Shown in pieces: positions 53,812 through 63,446 of a stretch of DNA of 64,000 nt. Every line of letters begins with the position of its first letter. Position 1 is the stretch's first letter. The translations under genes and the position numbers were made by a program. Where the stretch lies: assembly GCF_038449125.1 (NCBI RefSeq), contig NZ_CP151800.1, positions 1,522,406 to 1,586,405 on the forward strand. Reading direction: 5' to 3'. Below the pieces are notes generated by a model that did not search any database, was not told the DNA's origin, and worked only from the letters and a program-made list of their open reading frames with translations. The DNA is from Kosakonia sp. BYX6. Lineage in GTDB: Bacteria > Pseudomonadota > Gammaproteobacteria > Enterobacterales > Enterobacteriaceae.

Positions 53812-55649
53812 ACATGCTCGCCTTAACCATTATTTTGCCGTTTATTGGCTTTGTATTACTGGCCTTCTCGCGCGGACGCTGGTCGGAAAACGTCTCTGCG
53901 ACCGTGGGCGTTGGCTCCATTGGTCTGGCGGCTGTCGTCACTGCGATGGTTGGCGTTGATTTCTTCAACAATGGTCAGCAACCCTTCACACAACCGCTGT
54001 GGACATGGATGGCGGTCGGTGATTTCAACATCGGTTTCAACCTCGTGCTGGACGGCCTGTCGCTGACCATGCTTTCGGTGGTAACCGGTGTGGGTTTCCT
54101 GATCCACATGTTCGCCTCCTGGTATATGCGCGGTGAAGAGGGCTACTCCCGCTTCTTCGCCTACACCAACCTGTTTATCGCGAGCATGGTGGTTCTGGTG
54201 CTCGGCGATAACCTGCTGCTGATGTACCTCGGTTGGGAAGGCGTGGGCCTGTGCTCTTATCTGCTGATCGGTTTCTACTACACCGATCCGAAGAATGGCG
54301 CCGCGGCGATGAAAGCGTTTGTCGTGACCCGCGTGGGTGACGTGTTCCTCGCGTTCGCGCTGTTCATTCTTTACAACGAACTGGGCACGCTGAACTTCCG
54401 TGAAATGGTTGAGCTGGCGCCGCAGCACTTCGCCGACGGCAATAACATGCTGATGTGGGCGACGCTGATGCTGCTGGGCGGCGCGGTCGGTAAATCTGCG
54501 CAGTTGCCGTTGCAGACCTGGCTGGCGGACGCGATGGCTGGCCCGACGCCGGTTTCCGCGTTGATTCACGCCGCGACAATGGTCACCGCCGGTGTCTACC
54601 TGATCGCGCGTACCCATGGCCTGTTCCTGATGACGCCGGAAGTGCTGCATCTGGTGGGCATTGTAGGTGCCGTGACGCTGCTGATGGCCGGTTTCGCCGC
54701 GCTGGTGCAAACCGATATCAAACGTGTACTCGCATACTCGACGATGAGCCAGATTGGTTACATGTTCCTGGCGCTCGGCGTGCAGGCGTGGGACGCGGCG
54801 ATTTTCCACCTGATGACGCACGCGTTCTTTAAAGCGCTGTTGTTCCTGTCGTCCGGTTCGGTGATCCTCGCCTGCCACCACGAACAGAACATCTTCAAAA
54901 TGGGTGGCCTGCGTAAGTCGATTCCGCTAGTGTACGCCTGCTTCCTGGTCGGTGGCGCGGCGCTGTCTGCCTTGCCAATGATCACCGCGGGCTTCTTCAG
55001 TAAGGACGAAATCCTTGCCGGTGCGGTCGCGAACGGCCATGTCAATCTGATGATTGCCGGGCTGGTCGGCGCGTTTATGACGTCGCTATACACCTTCCGT
55101 CTGATTTTCATTGTCTTTCACGGCAAAGAGCAAATTCACGCCCATGCAGGGAAGGGGATTACCCATCATCTGCCGCTGATTGTGCTGCTGGTGCTCTCCA
55201 CCTTTATTGGCGCGATGATTGTGCCGCCGCTGCGAGGCGTCTTGCCGGAAACCACCGAGCTTGCGCACAGCAGCGTGGTGATGCTGGAAGTGGCCTCCGG
55301 TGCGGTGGCGATTATCGGTATCCTGCTGGCTGCCTGGCTGTGGCTGGGTAAACGCACGCTGGTTACTTCGATTGCCAATAGCGCGGCGGGCCGTTTCTTC
55401 GGCACCTGGTGGTTCAATGCCTGGGGCTTCGACTGGCTCTACGATCGCGTCTTTGTGAAGCCGTATCTCGGTATTGCGTGGCTGCTGAAAAGCGATCCGC
55501 TGAATGCGCTGATGAACATTCCGGCGATCCTTTCCCGCTTCGCAGGCAAAGGTCTGCTGTTTAGCGAGAACGGTTATCTGCGCTGGTATGTGGCTTCCAT
55601 GAGCATCGGTGCCGTTGTGGTGCTGGCGCTGTTGATGGTCTTGCGCTGA
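53808..55649 (+). CDS. nuoL: NADH-quinone oxidoreductase subunit L
   Basis: NuoL is the distal antiporter-like proton pump with the long lateral helix at its C-terminus. The 613-residue protein has about 16 helices, [18 protein letters not shown] with the key glutamate, [34 protein letters not shown] (as [11 protein letters not shown] then [15 protein letters not shown]) with the key lysine, and the lateral helix near residues 530-580. It is followed by a 261-bp gap. Confidence 0.97.
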   Translation: MNMLALTIILPFIGFVLLAFSRGRWSENVSATVGVGSIGLAAVVTAMVGVDFFNNGQQPFTQPLWTWMAVGDFNIGFNLVLDGLSLTMLSVVTGVGFLIHMFASWYMRGEEGYSRFFAYTNLFIASMVVLVLGDNLLLMYLGWEGVGLCSYLLIGFYYTDPKNGAAAMKAFVVTRVGDVFLAFALFILYNELGTLNFREMVELAPQHFADGNNMLMWATLMLLGGAVGKSAQLPLQTWLADAMAGPTPVSALIHAATMVTAGVYLIARTHGLFLMTPEVLHLVGIVGAVTLLMAGFAALVQTDIKRVLAYSTMSQIGYMFLALGVQAWDAAIFHLMTHAFFKALLFLSSGSVILACHHEQNIFKMGGLRKSIPLVYACFLVGGAALSALPMITAGFFSKDEILAGAVANGHVNLMIAGLVGAFMTSLYTFRLIFIVFHGKEQIHAHAGKGITHHLPLIVLLVLSTFIGAMIVPPLRGVLPETTELAHSSVVMLEVASGAVAIIGILLAAWLWLGKRTLVTSIANSAAGRFFGTWWFNAWGFDWLYDRVFVKPYLGIAWLLKSDPLNALMNIPAILSRFAGKGLLFSENGYLRWYVASMSIGAVVVLALLMVLR

Positions 55650-55672
55650 GTTTGTTGGCTGGTTGATGTGAT

Positions 55673-55703
55673 GCCGGATGGCGCTGCGCTTATCCGGCCT
55701 ACG
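55673..55703. repeat. REP unit in the nuoL-nuoM gap
   Basis: GCCGGATGGCGCTGCGCTTATCCGGCCTACG fits the REP consensus (given in two parts: GCCGGATGGCGCTGCG and CTTATCCGGCCTACG). It lies 24 bp after the nuoL stop inside the operon. Confidence 0.85.
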
Positions 55704-55762
55704 CGACAGCAGGCACCAAAGTGAATTTTTAGAAAATCCGTTGAAAATCAGGTCCGAAAGGA

Positions 55763-55879
55763 CAGGCGTTATCGGCGAAGTCAGAGTGAACACCGCCTGC
55801 GCAGAGCAACCGGAGCGTACTAAAGTACGTGAGGATTGCGAGCACAGCCGGGGTTCACTATGACGAGTAAGATAGCCTG
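55763..55879. repeat. 117-bp palindromic repeat in the nuoL-nuoM gap (copy 2)
   Basis: The sequence is one long imperfect inverted repeat: CAGGCG.TATC...GTCA at the left end pairs with TGAC...GATAGCCTG at the right, GTGAAC pairs with GTTCAC, and GCGTAC/GTACGT pair in the middle. It aligns with the reverse complement of the cvpA-purF palindrome (12612-12757), sharing CAACCGGAGCGTAC and GAGGATTG.GAGCAC. It is 31 bp before the nuoM ATG and would fold in the nuo mRNA. Confidence 0.75.
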
Positions 55880-55910
55880 AGGCGGACTCAAACAAGGAAC
55901 AAATATCGCC

Positions 55911-57440
55911 ATGTTATTACCCTGGCTAATACTGATTCCCTTTATCGGTGGCTTCCTTTGCTGGCAAACCGAACGCTTCGGCGTCAAGGTGCCGCGCTGG
56001 ATCGCGCTGATCACCATGGGACTGACGCTGGCGCTTTCTCTGCAACTTTGGTTGCAGGGTGGCTATTCACTGACGCAGGTCACCGGTTTCCCGCAATGGC
56101 AGGAAGAGTTCAAGCTTGACTGGATCCCGCGTTTTGGCATCAGCATCCATCTTGGTATGGATGGCCTGTCGCTGCTGATGGTAACCCTGACCGGTTTCCT
56201 CGGCGTGCTGGCGGTGCTCTGCTCCTGGCGTGAAATCGAAAAATATCAGGGCTTCTTCCACCTGAACCTGATGTGGATCCTGGGCGGCGTTATCGGCGTG
56301 TTCCTTGCCATCGACATGTTCCTGTTCTTCTTCTTCTGGGAAATGATGCTGGTGCCGATGTACTTCCTGATTGCGCTGTGGGGCCACAAAGCCTCCGACG
56401 GGAAGACGCGTATTACCGCGGCCACCAAGTTCTTCATTTACACCCAGGCGAGCGGTCTGGTGATGTTGATTGCCATCCTGGCGCTGGTGCTGGTGCACTA
56501 CAACGCGACCGGCGTGTGGACTTTCGATTACGCTGACCTGCTGAAAACGCCGATGTCCGACAACGTCGAATATCTGCTGATGCTCGGTTTCTTCATCGCC
56601 TTCGCGGTGAAAATGCCGGTGGTTCCGCTGCATGGCTGGCTGCCGGATGCGCACTCGCAGGCACCGACCGCCGGTTCTGTTGACCTCGCGGGGATCTTGC
56701 TGAAAACCGCAGCCTACGGTCTGCTGCGTTTCTCTCTGCCGCTGTTCCCGAACGCGTCGGCGGAATTTGCGCCCATCGCGATGTGGCTTGGCGTCATCGG
56801 TATTTTCTACGGCGCGTGGATGGCCTTTAACCAGACCGATATCAAACGTCTGATCGCCTACACCTCTGTTTCGCACATGGGCTTCGTGCTGATTGCTATC
56901 TACACCGGCAGCCAACTGGCGTACCAGGGCGCGGTCATCCAGATGATTGCGCACGGTCTTTCTGCGGCCGGTCTGTTCATCCTGTGTGGTCAGCTTTACG
57001 AGCGTCTGCATACTCGCGACATGCGCATGATGGGCGGCTTGTGGAGCAAAATTAAGTGGTTGCCTGCGCTGTCGATGTTCTTCGCGGTGGCCACGCTCGG
57101 CATGCCGGGTACCGGTAACTTCGTCGGTGAATTCATGATCCTGTTCGGCAGCTACCAAGTTGTGCCGGCCATTACCGTGATTTCTACCTTCGGTCTGGTC
57201 TTCGCCTCGGTTTACTCGCTGGCGATGCTGCACCGGGCTTACTTCGGTAAAGCGAAAAGCGAACTCGCTAACCAGACGCTGCCGGGACTGTCACTGCGCG
57301 AGCTGTTTATGATCCTGGTGCTGGTTGTGCTTTTGGTACTGCTTGGCTTCTATCCGCAGCCGATTCTGGATACATCGCACTCTGCGATGGGCAATATCCA
57401 GCAGTGGTTTGTTAATTCTGTTACTACTACAAGGCCGTAA
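55911..57440 (+). CDS. nuoM: NADH-quinone oxidoreductase subunit M
   Basis: NuoM is the middle antiporter-like proton pump (509 residues, E. coli equal). The conserved intramembrane glutamate is in FFWEMMLVPMYFLI, and the key lysine is in AFAVKMPVVPLHGWLPDAHS. About 14 helices. Separated from nuoL by a REP and a long palindrome; 6 bp before nuoN. Confidence 0.97.
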   Translation: MLLPWLILIPFIGGFLCWQTERFGVKVPRWIALITMGLTLALSLQLWLQGGYSLTQVTGFPQWQEEFKLDWIPRFGISIHLGMDGLSLLMVTLTGFLGVLAVLCSWREIEKYQGFFHLNLMWILGGVIGVFLAIDMFLFFFFWEMMLVPMYFLIALWGHKASDGKTRITAATKFFIYTQASGLVMLIAILALVLVHYNATGVWTFDYADLLKTPMSDNVEYLLMLGFFIAFAVKMPVVPLHGWLPDAHSQAPTAGSVDLAGILLKTAAYGLLRFSLPLFPNASAEFAPIAMWLGVIGIFYGAWMAFNQTDIKRLIAYTSVSHMGFVLIAIYTGSQLAYQGAVIQMIAHGLSAAGLFILCGQLYERLHTRDMRMMGGLWSKIKWLPALSMFFAVATLGMPGTGNFVGEFMILFGSYQVVPAITVISTFGLVFASVYSLAMLHRAYFGKAKSELANQTLPGLSLRELFMILVLVVLLVLLGFYPQPILDTSHSAMGNIQQWFVNSVTTTRP

Positions 57441-57446
57441 ATCGCC

Positions 57447-58904
57447 ATGACAATAACTCCACAACACCTGATTGCGCTGCTGCCGCTGCTGATCGTCGGA
57501 TTGACGGTGGTGGTTGTGATGCTCTCCATTGCGTGGCGACGCAACCATTTTTTCAATGCCACGCTGTCGGTCATTGGTCTTAACGTCGCGCTGCTCTCTT
57601 TGTGGTTCGTCGGCCAGGCTGGCGCAATGGATGTCACGCCGTTGATGCGTGTCGACGGTTACGCCATGCTTTACACCGGGCTGGTGCTGCTGGCGAGCCT
57701 CGCCACTTGTACCTTTGCCTACCCGTGGCTTGAGGGCTATACCGATAACAAAGAAGAGTTCTATCTGCTGGTATTGATTGCCGCGCTGGGTGGAATTCTG
57801 CTGGCGAACGCCAACCATATGGCGGCGCTGTTCCTCGGTATTGAACTGATTTCGCTGCCGTTATTCGGGCTGGTGGGCTACGCCTTCCGCCAGAAAAACT
57901 CGTTAGAAGCCAGTATCAAATACACCATTCTTTCCGCGGCGGCCTCGTCATTCCTGCTGTTCGGTATCGCGCTGGTGTACGCCCAAACCGGGAACCTGTC
58001 GTTTGCCGCCATCGGTAAGAGCCTTGGTGAAGGCATGCTGCACGAACCGTTGCTGTTGGCGGGCTTGGGTATGATGATTGTTGGCCTCGGCTTTAAACTC
58101 TCTCTGGTGCCGTTCCACTTATGGACACCGGATGTTTACCAGGGCGCGCCTGCGCCGGTCTCCACATTCCTGGCGACCGCCAGCAAAATCGCCATCTTTG
58201 GTGTGCTGATGCGTCTGTTCCTCTACGCGCCAGTAGGGGAAAGTGAAGCCGTGCGTGTGGTGCTGGGTATTATCGCCTTCGCCTCGATCCTGTTCGGTAA
58301 CCTGATGGCGCTGAGCCAGACCAACATCAAACGTCTGCTCGGTTTCTCCTCTATCGCGCATCTGGGTTATCTGCTGGTGGCGCTGATTGCGCTGCAAAGC
58401 GGCCAAATGTCGATGGAAAGCGTCGGGGTTTATCTGGCCGGTTACCTGTTCAGCAGCCTCGGCGCGTTCGGTGTCGTGAGCCTGATGTCCAGCCCGTATC
58501 GCGGCCCGGACGCCGAGTCGCTCTACTCCTACCGTGGCCTGTTCTGGCATCGCCCGATTCTGTCGGCGGTGATGACCGTGATGATGCTGTCGCTGGCGGG
58601 TATCCCGATGACGTTAGGCTTTATCGGTAAGTTCTACATTCTGGCTGTCGGTGTGCAGGCGCACCTGTGGTGGCTGACCGCCGCCGTGGTGCTCGGTTCG
58701 GCAATCGGTTTGTATTACTACCTGCGTGTGGCGGTGAGCCTCTATCTGAACGCGCCGCAACAGTTGAACCGCGATGCGCCGTCCAACTGGGCTTACAGCG
58801 CAGGCGGGATCGTGGTGCTGATCTCCGCATTGCTGGTGCTGCTGCTCGGTATCTACCCGCAGCCGCTGATCAGCATTGTGCAACTGGCGATGCCGATGAT
58901 GTAA
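57447..58904 (+). CDS. nuoN: NADH-quinone oxidoreductase subunit N
   Basis: NuoN is the antiporter-like pump nearest the NuoH/quinone module. The 485-residue protein has the glutamate in [18 protein letters not shown], the lysine in [21 protein letters not shown] and about 14 helices. The last gene of the nuo operon; it is followed by a strong terminator. Confidence 0.97.
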   Translation: MTITPQHLIALLPLLIVGLTVVVVMLSIAWRRNHFFNATLSVIGLNVALLSLWFVGQAGAMDVTPLMRVDGYAMLYTGLVLLASLATCTFAYPWLEGYTDNKEEFYLLVLIAALGGILLANANHMAALFLGIELISLPLFGLVGYAFRQKNSLEASIKYTILSAAASSFLLFGIALVYAQTGNLSFAAIGKSLGEGMLHEPLLLAGLGMMIVGLGFKLSLVPFHLWTPDVYQGAPAPVSTFLATASKIAIFGVLMRLFLYAPVGESEAVRVVLGIIAFASILFGNLMALSQTNIKRLLGFSSIAHLGYLLVALIALQSGQMSMESVGVYLAGYLFSSLGAFGVVSLMSSPYRGPDAESLYSYRGLFWHRPILSAVMTVMMLSLAGIPMTLGFIGKFYILAVGVQAHLWWLTAAVVLGSAIGLYYYLRVAVSLYLNAPQQLNRDAPSNWAYSAGGIVVLISALLVLLLGIYPQPLISIVQLAMPMM

Positions 58905-58926
58905 ATGCGCATAGTGCACAAATAAA

Positions 58927-58959
58927 AACCGCCGGGCGACAAACCCGGCGGTTTTTTTT
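58927..58959 (+). terminator. Terminator of the nuo operon
   Basis: AACCGCCGGG and CCCGGCGGTT pair perfectly around a 7-base loop, followed by eight Ts. Confidence 0.93.
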
Positions 58960-58991
58960 GTGGCGGCAATTTAAGTTCGCGTATTGGTTTT

Positions 58992-59023
58992 GTAGGTCGG
59001 ATAAGGCGAAGCCGCCATCCGAC
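58992..59023. repeat. REP unit between nuoN and cheV
   Basis: GTAGGTCGGATAAGGCG...GCCGCCATCCGAC is an inverted-orientation REP between the convergent nuo operon and cheV. Confidence 0.8.
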
Positions 59024-59040
59024 GGCTTTGCTGCGTATAC

Positions 59041-59067
59041 ATAGCCCCATAGCTTCTATAGGGCTAT
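59041..59067. other. Dyad next to the cheV stop
   Basis: ATAGCCC-c-ATAG-ctt-CTAT-a-GGGCTAT pairs over 11 bp with one mismatch, a few bases past the cheV stop on the minus strand. It may end the cheV transcript, though the T tract is poor. Confidence 0.5.
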
Positions 59068-59074
59068 AGCAGAA

Positions 59075-60100
59075 TTACTTCGCCAGCAGCGGAGTTGACG
59101 TCATCTGGTGGTGGCTAATCAGCGGGCCGCGCACATTATTGGCTGCGCGATCCAGCACTTCCTGAATCACGGCGGAAAGTTCGTTGATCTCGAACTTCGC
59201 AACATAGCCGTCGGCCTGCACTTTACGCACGTGATCTTCGTTGGCGCTACCGGAGAGCGATGAGTGGATCACCACCGGAATATTTTTCAGGCGCGGATCG
59301 GTTTTGATCAAACGCGTTAAGGTGAAGCCGTCCATTTCCGGCATTTCGAGGTCGGTCAGCACCATCGAAATCTTATCGCTGACCGGCACGCCTTCTTTTT
59401 CAGCCTGTTGGGTGAGAAGCTGGATTTTCTCCCACGCATCTTTGCCGGTGATGTGCATTGCGTTGGGGATTTCCATTGCGTTGAGGCCTTTTTCCAGCAT
59501 GGCGCGCGCCACTTTGGAGTCTTCTGCCACAATCGCCACGGAACCCGGCTTCAGATTGAATTTCTTGTCCGGCACATGCTCGCCGTGAACATCATGATCC
59601 GCCGGAACGATGTCATACAGGATCTGCTCTACGTCCAGCACCATCGCCAGGTTGTTGGTGTCCTTGTCGTCATCGAGGCAAGCGATGCTGGTGATATAGC
59701 GACCGTTAATCGCTTTCTCCGCCGTGTGCACCTGTTTCCAGTCCAGGCGCGTAATGTTTTCCACGGACTCGACGGCAAACGCCTGAACGCTACGGGCATA
59801 TTCCGTAATCAGCAAAATGTTAAGGCCGGTAGTCGGTTTACAACCCGCTACGGCGGCCAGGTCAATCACCGGGATCACCTGATCGCGAATGTTGACCATG
59901 CCCAGTAATGGCGGCTTCATTCCCGCAGGGCGTGTAAAGGTGGGCATCGGAACGATTTCGCGCAATTTAAAAACGTTAATGCCAAACAGCTCTGATTTAG
60001 TGGCTTCTAACGATGTGCCAAGGCGAAACAGCAACAGCTCAAACCGGTTCGACAGAGTAAGATTCGCCCTGTCATCGATGTCTTTCTGGAAATTATCCAT
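59075..60100 (-). CDS. cheV: Chemotaxis protein CheV (CheW-REC)
   Basis: CheV couples chemoreceptors to CheA and modulates adaptation through a phosphorylatable receiver domain. The 341-residue protein has an N-terminal CheW-like domain (about residues 20-165: LFGINVFKLREIVPMP, LLGMVNIRDQVIPVIDL) and a C-terminal receiver domain with acidic pair EDS, the phospho-acceptor aspartate in LTDLEMPEMDGF and the conserved lysine in YVAKFEINEL. Two adjacent ATGs exist; the second (60100) is better spaced from GAGGG. E. coli lacks cheV, but Salmonella has one at this place. It is the only chemotaxis gene in the window. Confidence 0.93.
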   Translation of the reverse strand: MDNFQKDIDDRANLTLSNRFELLLFRLGTSLEATKSELFGINVFKLREIVPMPTFTRPAGMKPPLLGMVNIRDQVIPVIDLAAVAGCKPTTGLNILLITEYARSVQAFAVESVENITRLDWKQVHTAEKAINGRYITSIACLDDDKDTNNLAMVLDVEQILYDIVPADHDVHGEHVPDKKFNLKPGSVAIVAEDSKVARAMLEKGLNAMEIPNAMHITGKDAWEKIQLLTQQAEKEGVPVSDKISMVLTDLEMPEMDGFTLTRLIKTDPRLKNIPVVIHSSLSGSANEDHVRKVQADGYVAKFEINELSAVIQEVLDRAANNVRGPLISHHQMTSTPLLAK

Positions 60101-60178
60101 CATGCCCTCAAAGAAGAAATGCCTGCGTATAACTTATTATCGGCATGACGGGAAAAAAATAGAGTGCCTAAATTAAAA

Positions 60179-61096
60179 TCAGATACGAACAACGGCAAAA
60201 TCTTCCGCCAGCCGCGTTTGTGCAAACAACGCACGACACTCTTCCAGCAGTAAAACGCTGCCGCGCGCGTCATAGCGCGAACTGATGTGCGTGATAATCA
60301 GCTTGCCCGCACCCGCGTCCACCGCCAGCTGCGCCGCCTGACGCGCCGAACTGTGCCCACGGCTGTTGGCTTTTTCTTCCATTGCGTTTTCAAGCGTGGC
60401 TTCGTGCACCATGACGTCAACATTTCGTGCCAGTTCCAGCGACGCCGGACAGGGTGAAGTATCGCCAAAAATTGCCAGCTTTTTGCCGGGTTCAGCGGGC
60501 GCGAGATAATCTGCGCCATGAATCACGCGACCGTCCTCGAGCGTGACTGAACCCCCGGCTTTCAGCGTCTGAAATAGCGGGCCGGCAGGCACACCGTCTG
60601 CCGCCAGCGCAGCGGCGTTCAGCGCGCCGGGTTTATCGTGTTCTTCGATGCGATAGCCATAACACTCCACCGGATGCGCCAGCGGGAATGCGGTGACTTT
60701 GCGCAGCCCGTCATCCACCACCAGGCCTGGCGTGACCTCTTCAATCGTCAGCGGATAATCCGTCCACGAACCGCTCAGGCGCAGCGCGGTTTCCACAAAT
60801 TCACGAATGCCTTTCGGGCCATAAATATGCAGCGGCTGGACATTGCCCGCCATCGAACGGCTGCACAGCAATCCCGGCAGGCCGAAAAGATGATCGCCAT
60901 GCAGATGGGTGATAAAAATGTTGTCCAGCTTGCCGGGATGAAATGCGGTGCGCAGCATCTGATGCTGAGTGCCTTCACCACAATCGAACAGCCACAGCCC
61001 CGCGCGGGTCGGATGCTGTAAATTCAGCAGTATCGCGGTGACATTACGTGCCCGCGTCGGTACGCCAGCGGAGGTGCCTAAGAAAATCAATTCCAC
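60179..61096 (-). CDS. rbn: Ribonuclease BN / tRNase Z
   Basis: Rbn (ElaC) is a zinc metallo-beta-lactamase-fold nuclease with endo- and exoribonuclease activity that can process tRNA 3' ends. The 305-residue protein has the metal motif HLHGDH (H64, H66, D68, H69), DCGEGTQHQ, the GDTSPCPAS region and [25 protein letters not shown]. Divergent from elaA. Confidence 0.96.
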   Translation of the reverse strand: MELIFLGTSAGVPTRARNVTAILLNLQHPTRAGLWLFDCGEGTQHQMLRTAFHPGKLDNIFITHLHGDHLFGLPGLLCSRSMAGNVQPLHIYGPKGIREFVETALRLSGSWTDYPLTIEEVTPGLVVDDGLRKVTAFPLAHPVECYGYRIEEHDKPGALNAAALAADGVPAGPLFQTLKAGGSVTLEDGRVIHGADYLAPAEPGKKLAIFGDTSPCPASLELARNVDVMVHEATLENAMEEKANSRGHSSARQAAQLAVDAGAGKLIITHISSRYDARGSVLLLEECRALFAQTRLAEDFAVVRI

Positions 61097-61159
61097 AGTC
61101 TTTGCCTGAATGTAAAAGAATCAAGTATAACCATACGATTATGAATTAAGGAGCACACC

Positions 61160-61621
61160 ATGATCCGCTGGCAAGACCTGCACCACGCCGAACTCACCGT
61201 CCCTGAGTTGTATGCCCTGTTAAAACTGCGCTGCGAAGTGTTTGTTGTTGAACAGACCTGTCCCTATCTTGATGTCGATGGCGATGATCTGGTCGGCGAG
61301 AACCGCCATCTGCTTGGCTGGCAGGATGATCGGCTGGTGGCTTATGCGAGGATTCTGAAAAGTGACGATAATTTCTCCCCCGTCGCGATTGGTCGCGTGA
61401 TTGTCAGCGCGCAGGTTCGCGGCGAAAAATTAGGTTATCAACTGATGCAACGCGCCGTGGCCTCATGCGAGCAGCACTGGCCGCAGCACGCGCTGTACCT
61501 GAGCGCGCAGGCGCATTTGCAAAGGTTTTACGGCCAATTTGGTTTCCTGCCCGTCACCGATGTGTACGACGAAGATGGCATTCCTCACATTGGTATGGCG
61601 CGCGAGGTCAGCCAGGCGTAA
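61160..61621 (+). CDS. elaA: GNAT acyltransferase ElaA
   Basis: ElaA is a 153-residue GNAT-fold protein of unknown substrate. The family features are LKLRCEVFVVEQTCPYLDVDG near residue 27, RVIVSAQVRGEKLGYQLM (acetyl-CoA loop R-x-x-K-x-G) and LQRFYGQFGFLPVTDVYDEDGIPHIGM. It follows AAGGAGCACACC and is divergent from rbn. Confidence 0.93.
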   Translation: MIRWQDLHHAELTVPELYALLKLRCEVFVVEQTCPYLDVDGDDLVGENRHLLGWQDDRLVAYARILKSDDNFSPVAIGRVIVSAQVRGEKLGYQLMQRAVASCEQHWPQHALYLSAQAHLQRFYGQFGFLPVTDVYDEDGIPHIGMAREVSQA

Positions 61622-61674
61622 ACGGTAGCTATTGTCTATAGTTAGCGGACAGGTGCATAACATGGAGACAAGAG

Positions 61675-61977
61675 ATGTCATATCAATTCAATTCAAATAT
61701 TGACGACGACCTGACCCTGCTGAGCGAAACGCTGGAAGAAGTACTCCGCTCCTCAGGCGACCCCGCTGACCAGAAGTATATCGAACTGAAAGCCCGCGCC
61801 GAACAGGCGCTGCATGATGTGAAAAACCGCGTCAGCAGTGCATCGGATACCTATTACTACCGTGCGAAACAAGCGGTGTACCGCGCCGACGACTATGTGC
61901 ATGAAAAACCGTGGCAAGGTATTGGCGCCGGTGCTGCTGTTGGGCTGGTGCTCGGTCTGCTGTTAGCCCGCCGCTAA
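61675..61977 (+). CDS. elaB: ElaB, stationary-phase tail-anchored protein (DUF883)
   Basis: ElaB is a small inner-membrane protein that associates with ribosomes in stationary phase and protects against oxidative and heat stress in E. coli. The 100-residue protein is mostly helical and coiled (SETLEEVLRSSGDPADQKYIELKARAEQAL region) and ends with a C-terminal anchor GIGAGAAVGLVLGLLLARR. Strong GGAGACAAGAG precedes the ATG. Confidence 0.93.
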   Translation: MSYQFNSNIDDDLTLLSETLEEVLRSSGDPADQKYIELKARAEQALHDVKNRVSSASDTYYYRAKQAVYRADDYVHEKPWQGIGAGAAVGLVLGLLLARR

Positions 61978-62079
61978 CGTTTCACTGCCCCTCCCTGGAA
62001 GGGGGTACTGCTATTACGCTAAGTACCTCGTATACTGTGTGGTTTTTATAACTGTGTGGTTTTTCAGGGAGGGGTTCGC

Positions 62080-63363
62080 GTGTTTTCCATTTCCTCTGCG
62101 CTTGGCTATCTGCATAGCCGCCTGGCTGCTGCGTTTCCCCGAACGCCCGGTTTCTGCTTCTTTGATGCTCCTTTCCCGCTCAATGACACGTTTGATCCCC
62201 TGACATGGCTGGCCTGCCAAAACGCATATCCACAGTTTTACTGGCAACAGCGCAGCGGTGCTGAAGAAGCGGCCGCGCTTGGCGCGCTCATTCCTTTCTC
62301 CTCTTTGCCACAGGCTCAACAATTTTTACACCTACACCCGGACGATGTGCGGATCTGGGGGCTGAATGCGTTTGATCCTGATTCAGGCGCGCTGTTTTTA
62401 CCGCGTCTGGAGTGGCGGCGAGAACGCGGGCGCGCCATGCTGCGTTTATACCTCTATAGCGACAGTTCGCTGCATGACGATGCCCAATGCGCAGCGGATT
62501 TTCTGGCCACGCTGGTGGGCTCCACACCGTTAGAAAACGTGCAGCAACCGTGCCTTGAGCAGCATCATTTTCCGGAGCGTGAAGGCTGGGAAACGTTGAT
62601 CAACCAGGCGCTGTTAACGCTCAGTAGCGGCGAACTGGATAAAGTCGTGCTCGCCCGCGCCACCGATTACCACTTCGCCCACGCCGTTCAGGCCGCCTCG
62701 CTGATGGCCGCCAGCCGTCGCCTCAACCACCGCTGTTTTCACTTTATGTACGTCTTCGATGCGCAAACCGCTTTTTTAGGCTCGACGCCGGAACGGTTGT
62801 GGCGGCGTCGCGGAATGGCTCTGCGTACCGAAGCGCTCGCCGGAACGGTCGCCAATCATGACGATGACGCACAGGCGCAACAGCTTGCGGGCTGGCTGAT
62901 GAATGACGATAAAAACCAGCGCGAAAATATGTTGGTGGTCGAAGATATCTGCCAGCGCCTGCAACACCAGACCGGGGCGCTGGAAATATTGCCGCCGCAG
63001 GTGCTGAGGCTGCGCAAAGTGCAGCATTTACGCCGTTGCATCTGGGGGGATCTGCAAACAGCGGATGATGCCCTGTGTTTACAGTTGCTCCAGCCGACCG
63101 CGGCGGTTGCCGGTTTGCCGAGGCGTGAAGCGTGGGCGTTTATCGAACACCATGAGCCGTTTGAACGGGAATGGTACGCCGGTTCGGCGGGGTATCTGTC
63201 GCGCGGGCAGAGTGAATTCTGCGTAGCGCTGCGTTCGGCGAAAATCAGCGGCAATACGGTCCGCCTCTATGCCGGGGCGGGGATTGTGCCGGGATCGGAC
63301 GCGCAACAAGAGTGGCAGGAAATCGAGAATAAAGCGGCGGGGCTGCGATCATTGTTGCTGTAG
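62080..63363 (+). CDS. menF: Isochorismate synthase MenF
   Basis: MenF converts chorismate to isochorismate, the first step of menaquinone synthesis. The 427-residue protein (E. coli 431) has the chorismate-binding fold: [14 protein letters not shown] with the conserved lysine, [22 protein letters not shown] and HPFREWYAG-like [15 protein letters not shown]. The GTG at 62080 is five bases after AGGGAGGGG; the in-frame start at 62056 lacks such a site. It leads into menD. Confidence 0.93.
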   Translation: MFSISSALGYLHSRLAAAFPRTPGFCFFDAPFPLNDTFDPLTWLACQNAYPQFYWQQRSGAEEAAALGALIPFSSLPQAQQFLHLHPDDVRIWGLNAFDPDSGALFLPRLEWRRERGRAMLRLYLYSDSSLHDDAQCAADFLATLVGSTPLENVQQPCLEQHHFPEREGWETLINQALLTLSSGELDKVVLARATDYHFAHAVQAASLMAASRRLNHRCFHFMYVFDAQTAFLGSTPERLWRRRGMALRTEALAGTVANHDDDAQAQQLAGWLMNDDKNQRENMLVVEDICQRLQHQTGALEILPPQVLRLRKVQHLRRCIWGDLQTADDALCLQLLQPTAAVAGLPRREAWAFIEHHEPFEREWYAGSAGYLSRGQSEFCVALRSAKISGNTVRLYAGAGIVPGSDAQQEWQEIENKAAGLRSLLL

Positions 63364-63446
63364 ACGCACGTATAAACGACCTATATCAAAAACACATAGT
63401 TCACGAATATTTATACTTAGACGTAATGTTGATACCGGACAAATTC

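Noticed and set aside
55678-55863. 61-codon open frame in the nuoL-nuoM gap
   Set aside because: It lies across the REP and palindromic repeat and has no ribosome site.
53856-57233. Long minus-strand frames opposite nuoL and nuoM
   Set aside because: Extremely His/Gln/Arg-rich translations caused by the hydrophobic codons on the other strand; not genes.
62041-62079. Start of menF at 62056
   Set aside because: It would place the AGGGAGGGG ribosome site inside the coding sequence; GTG 62080 is correctly spaced from it.
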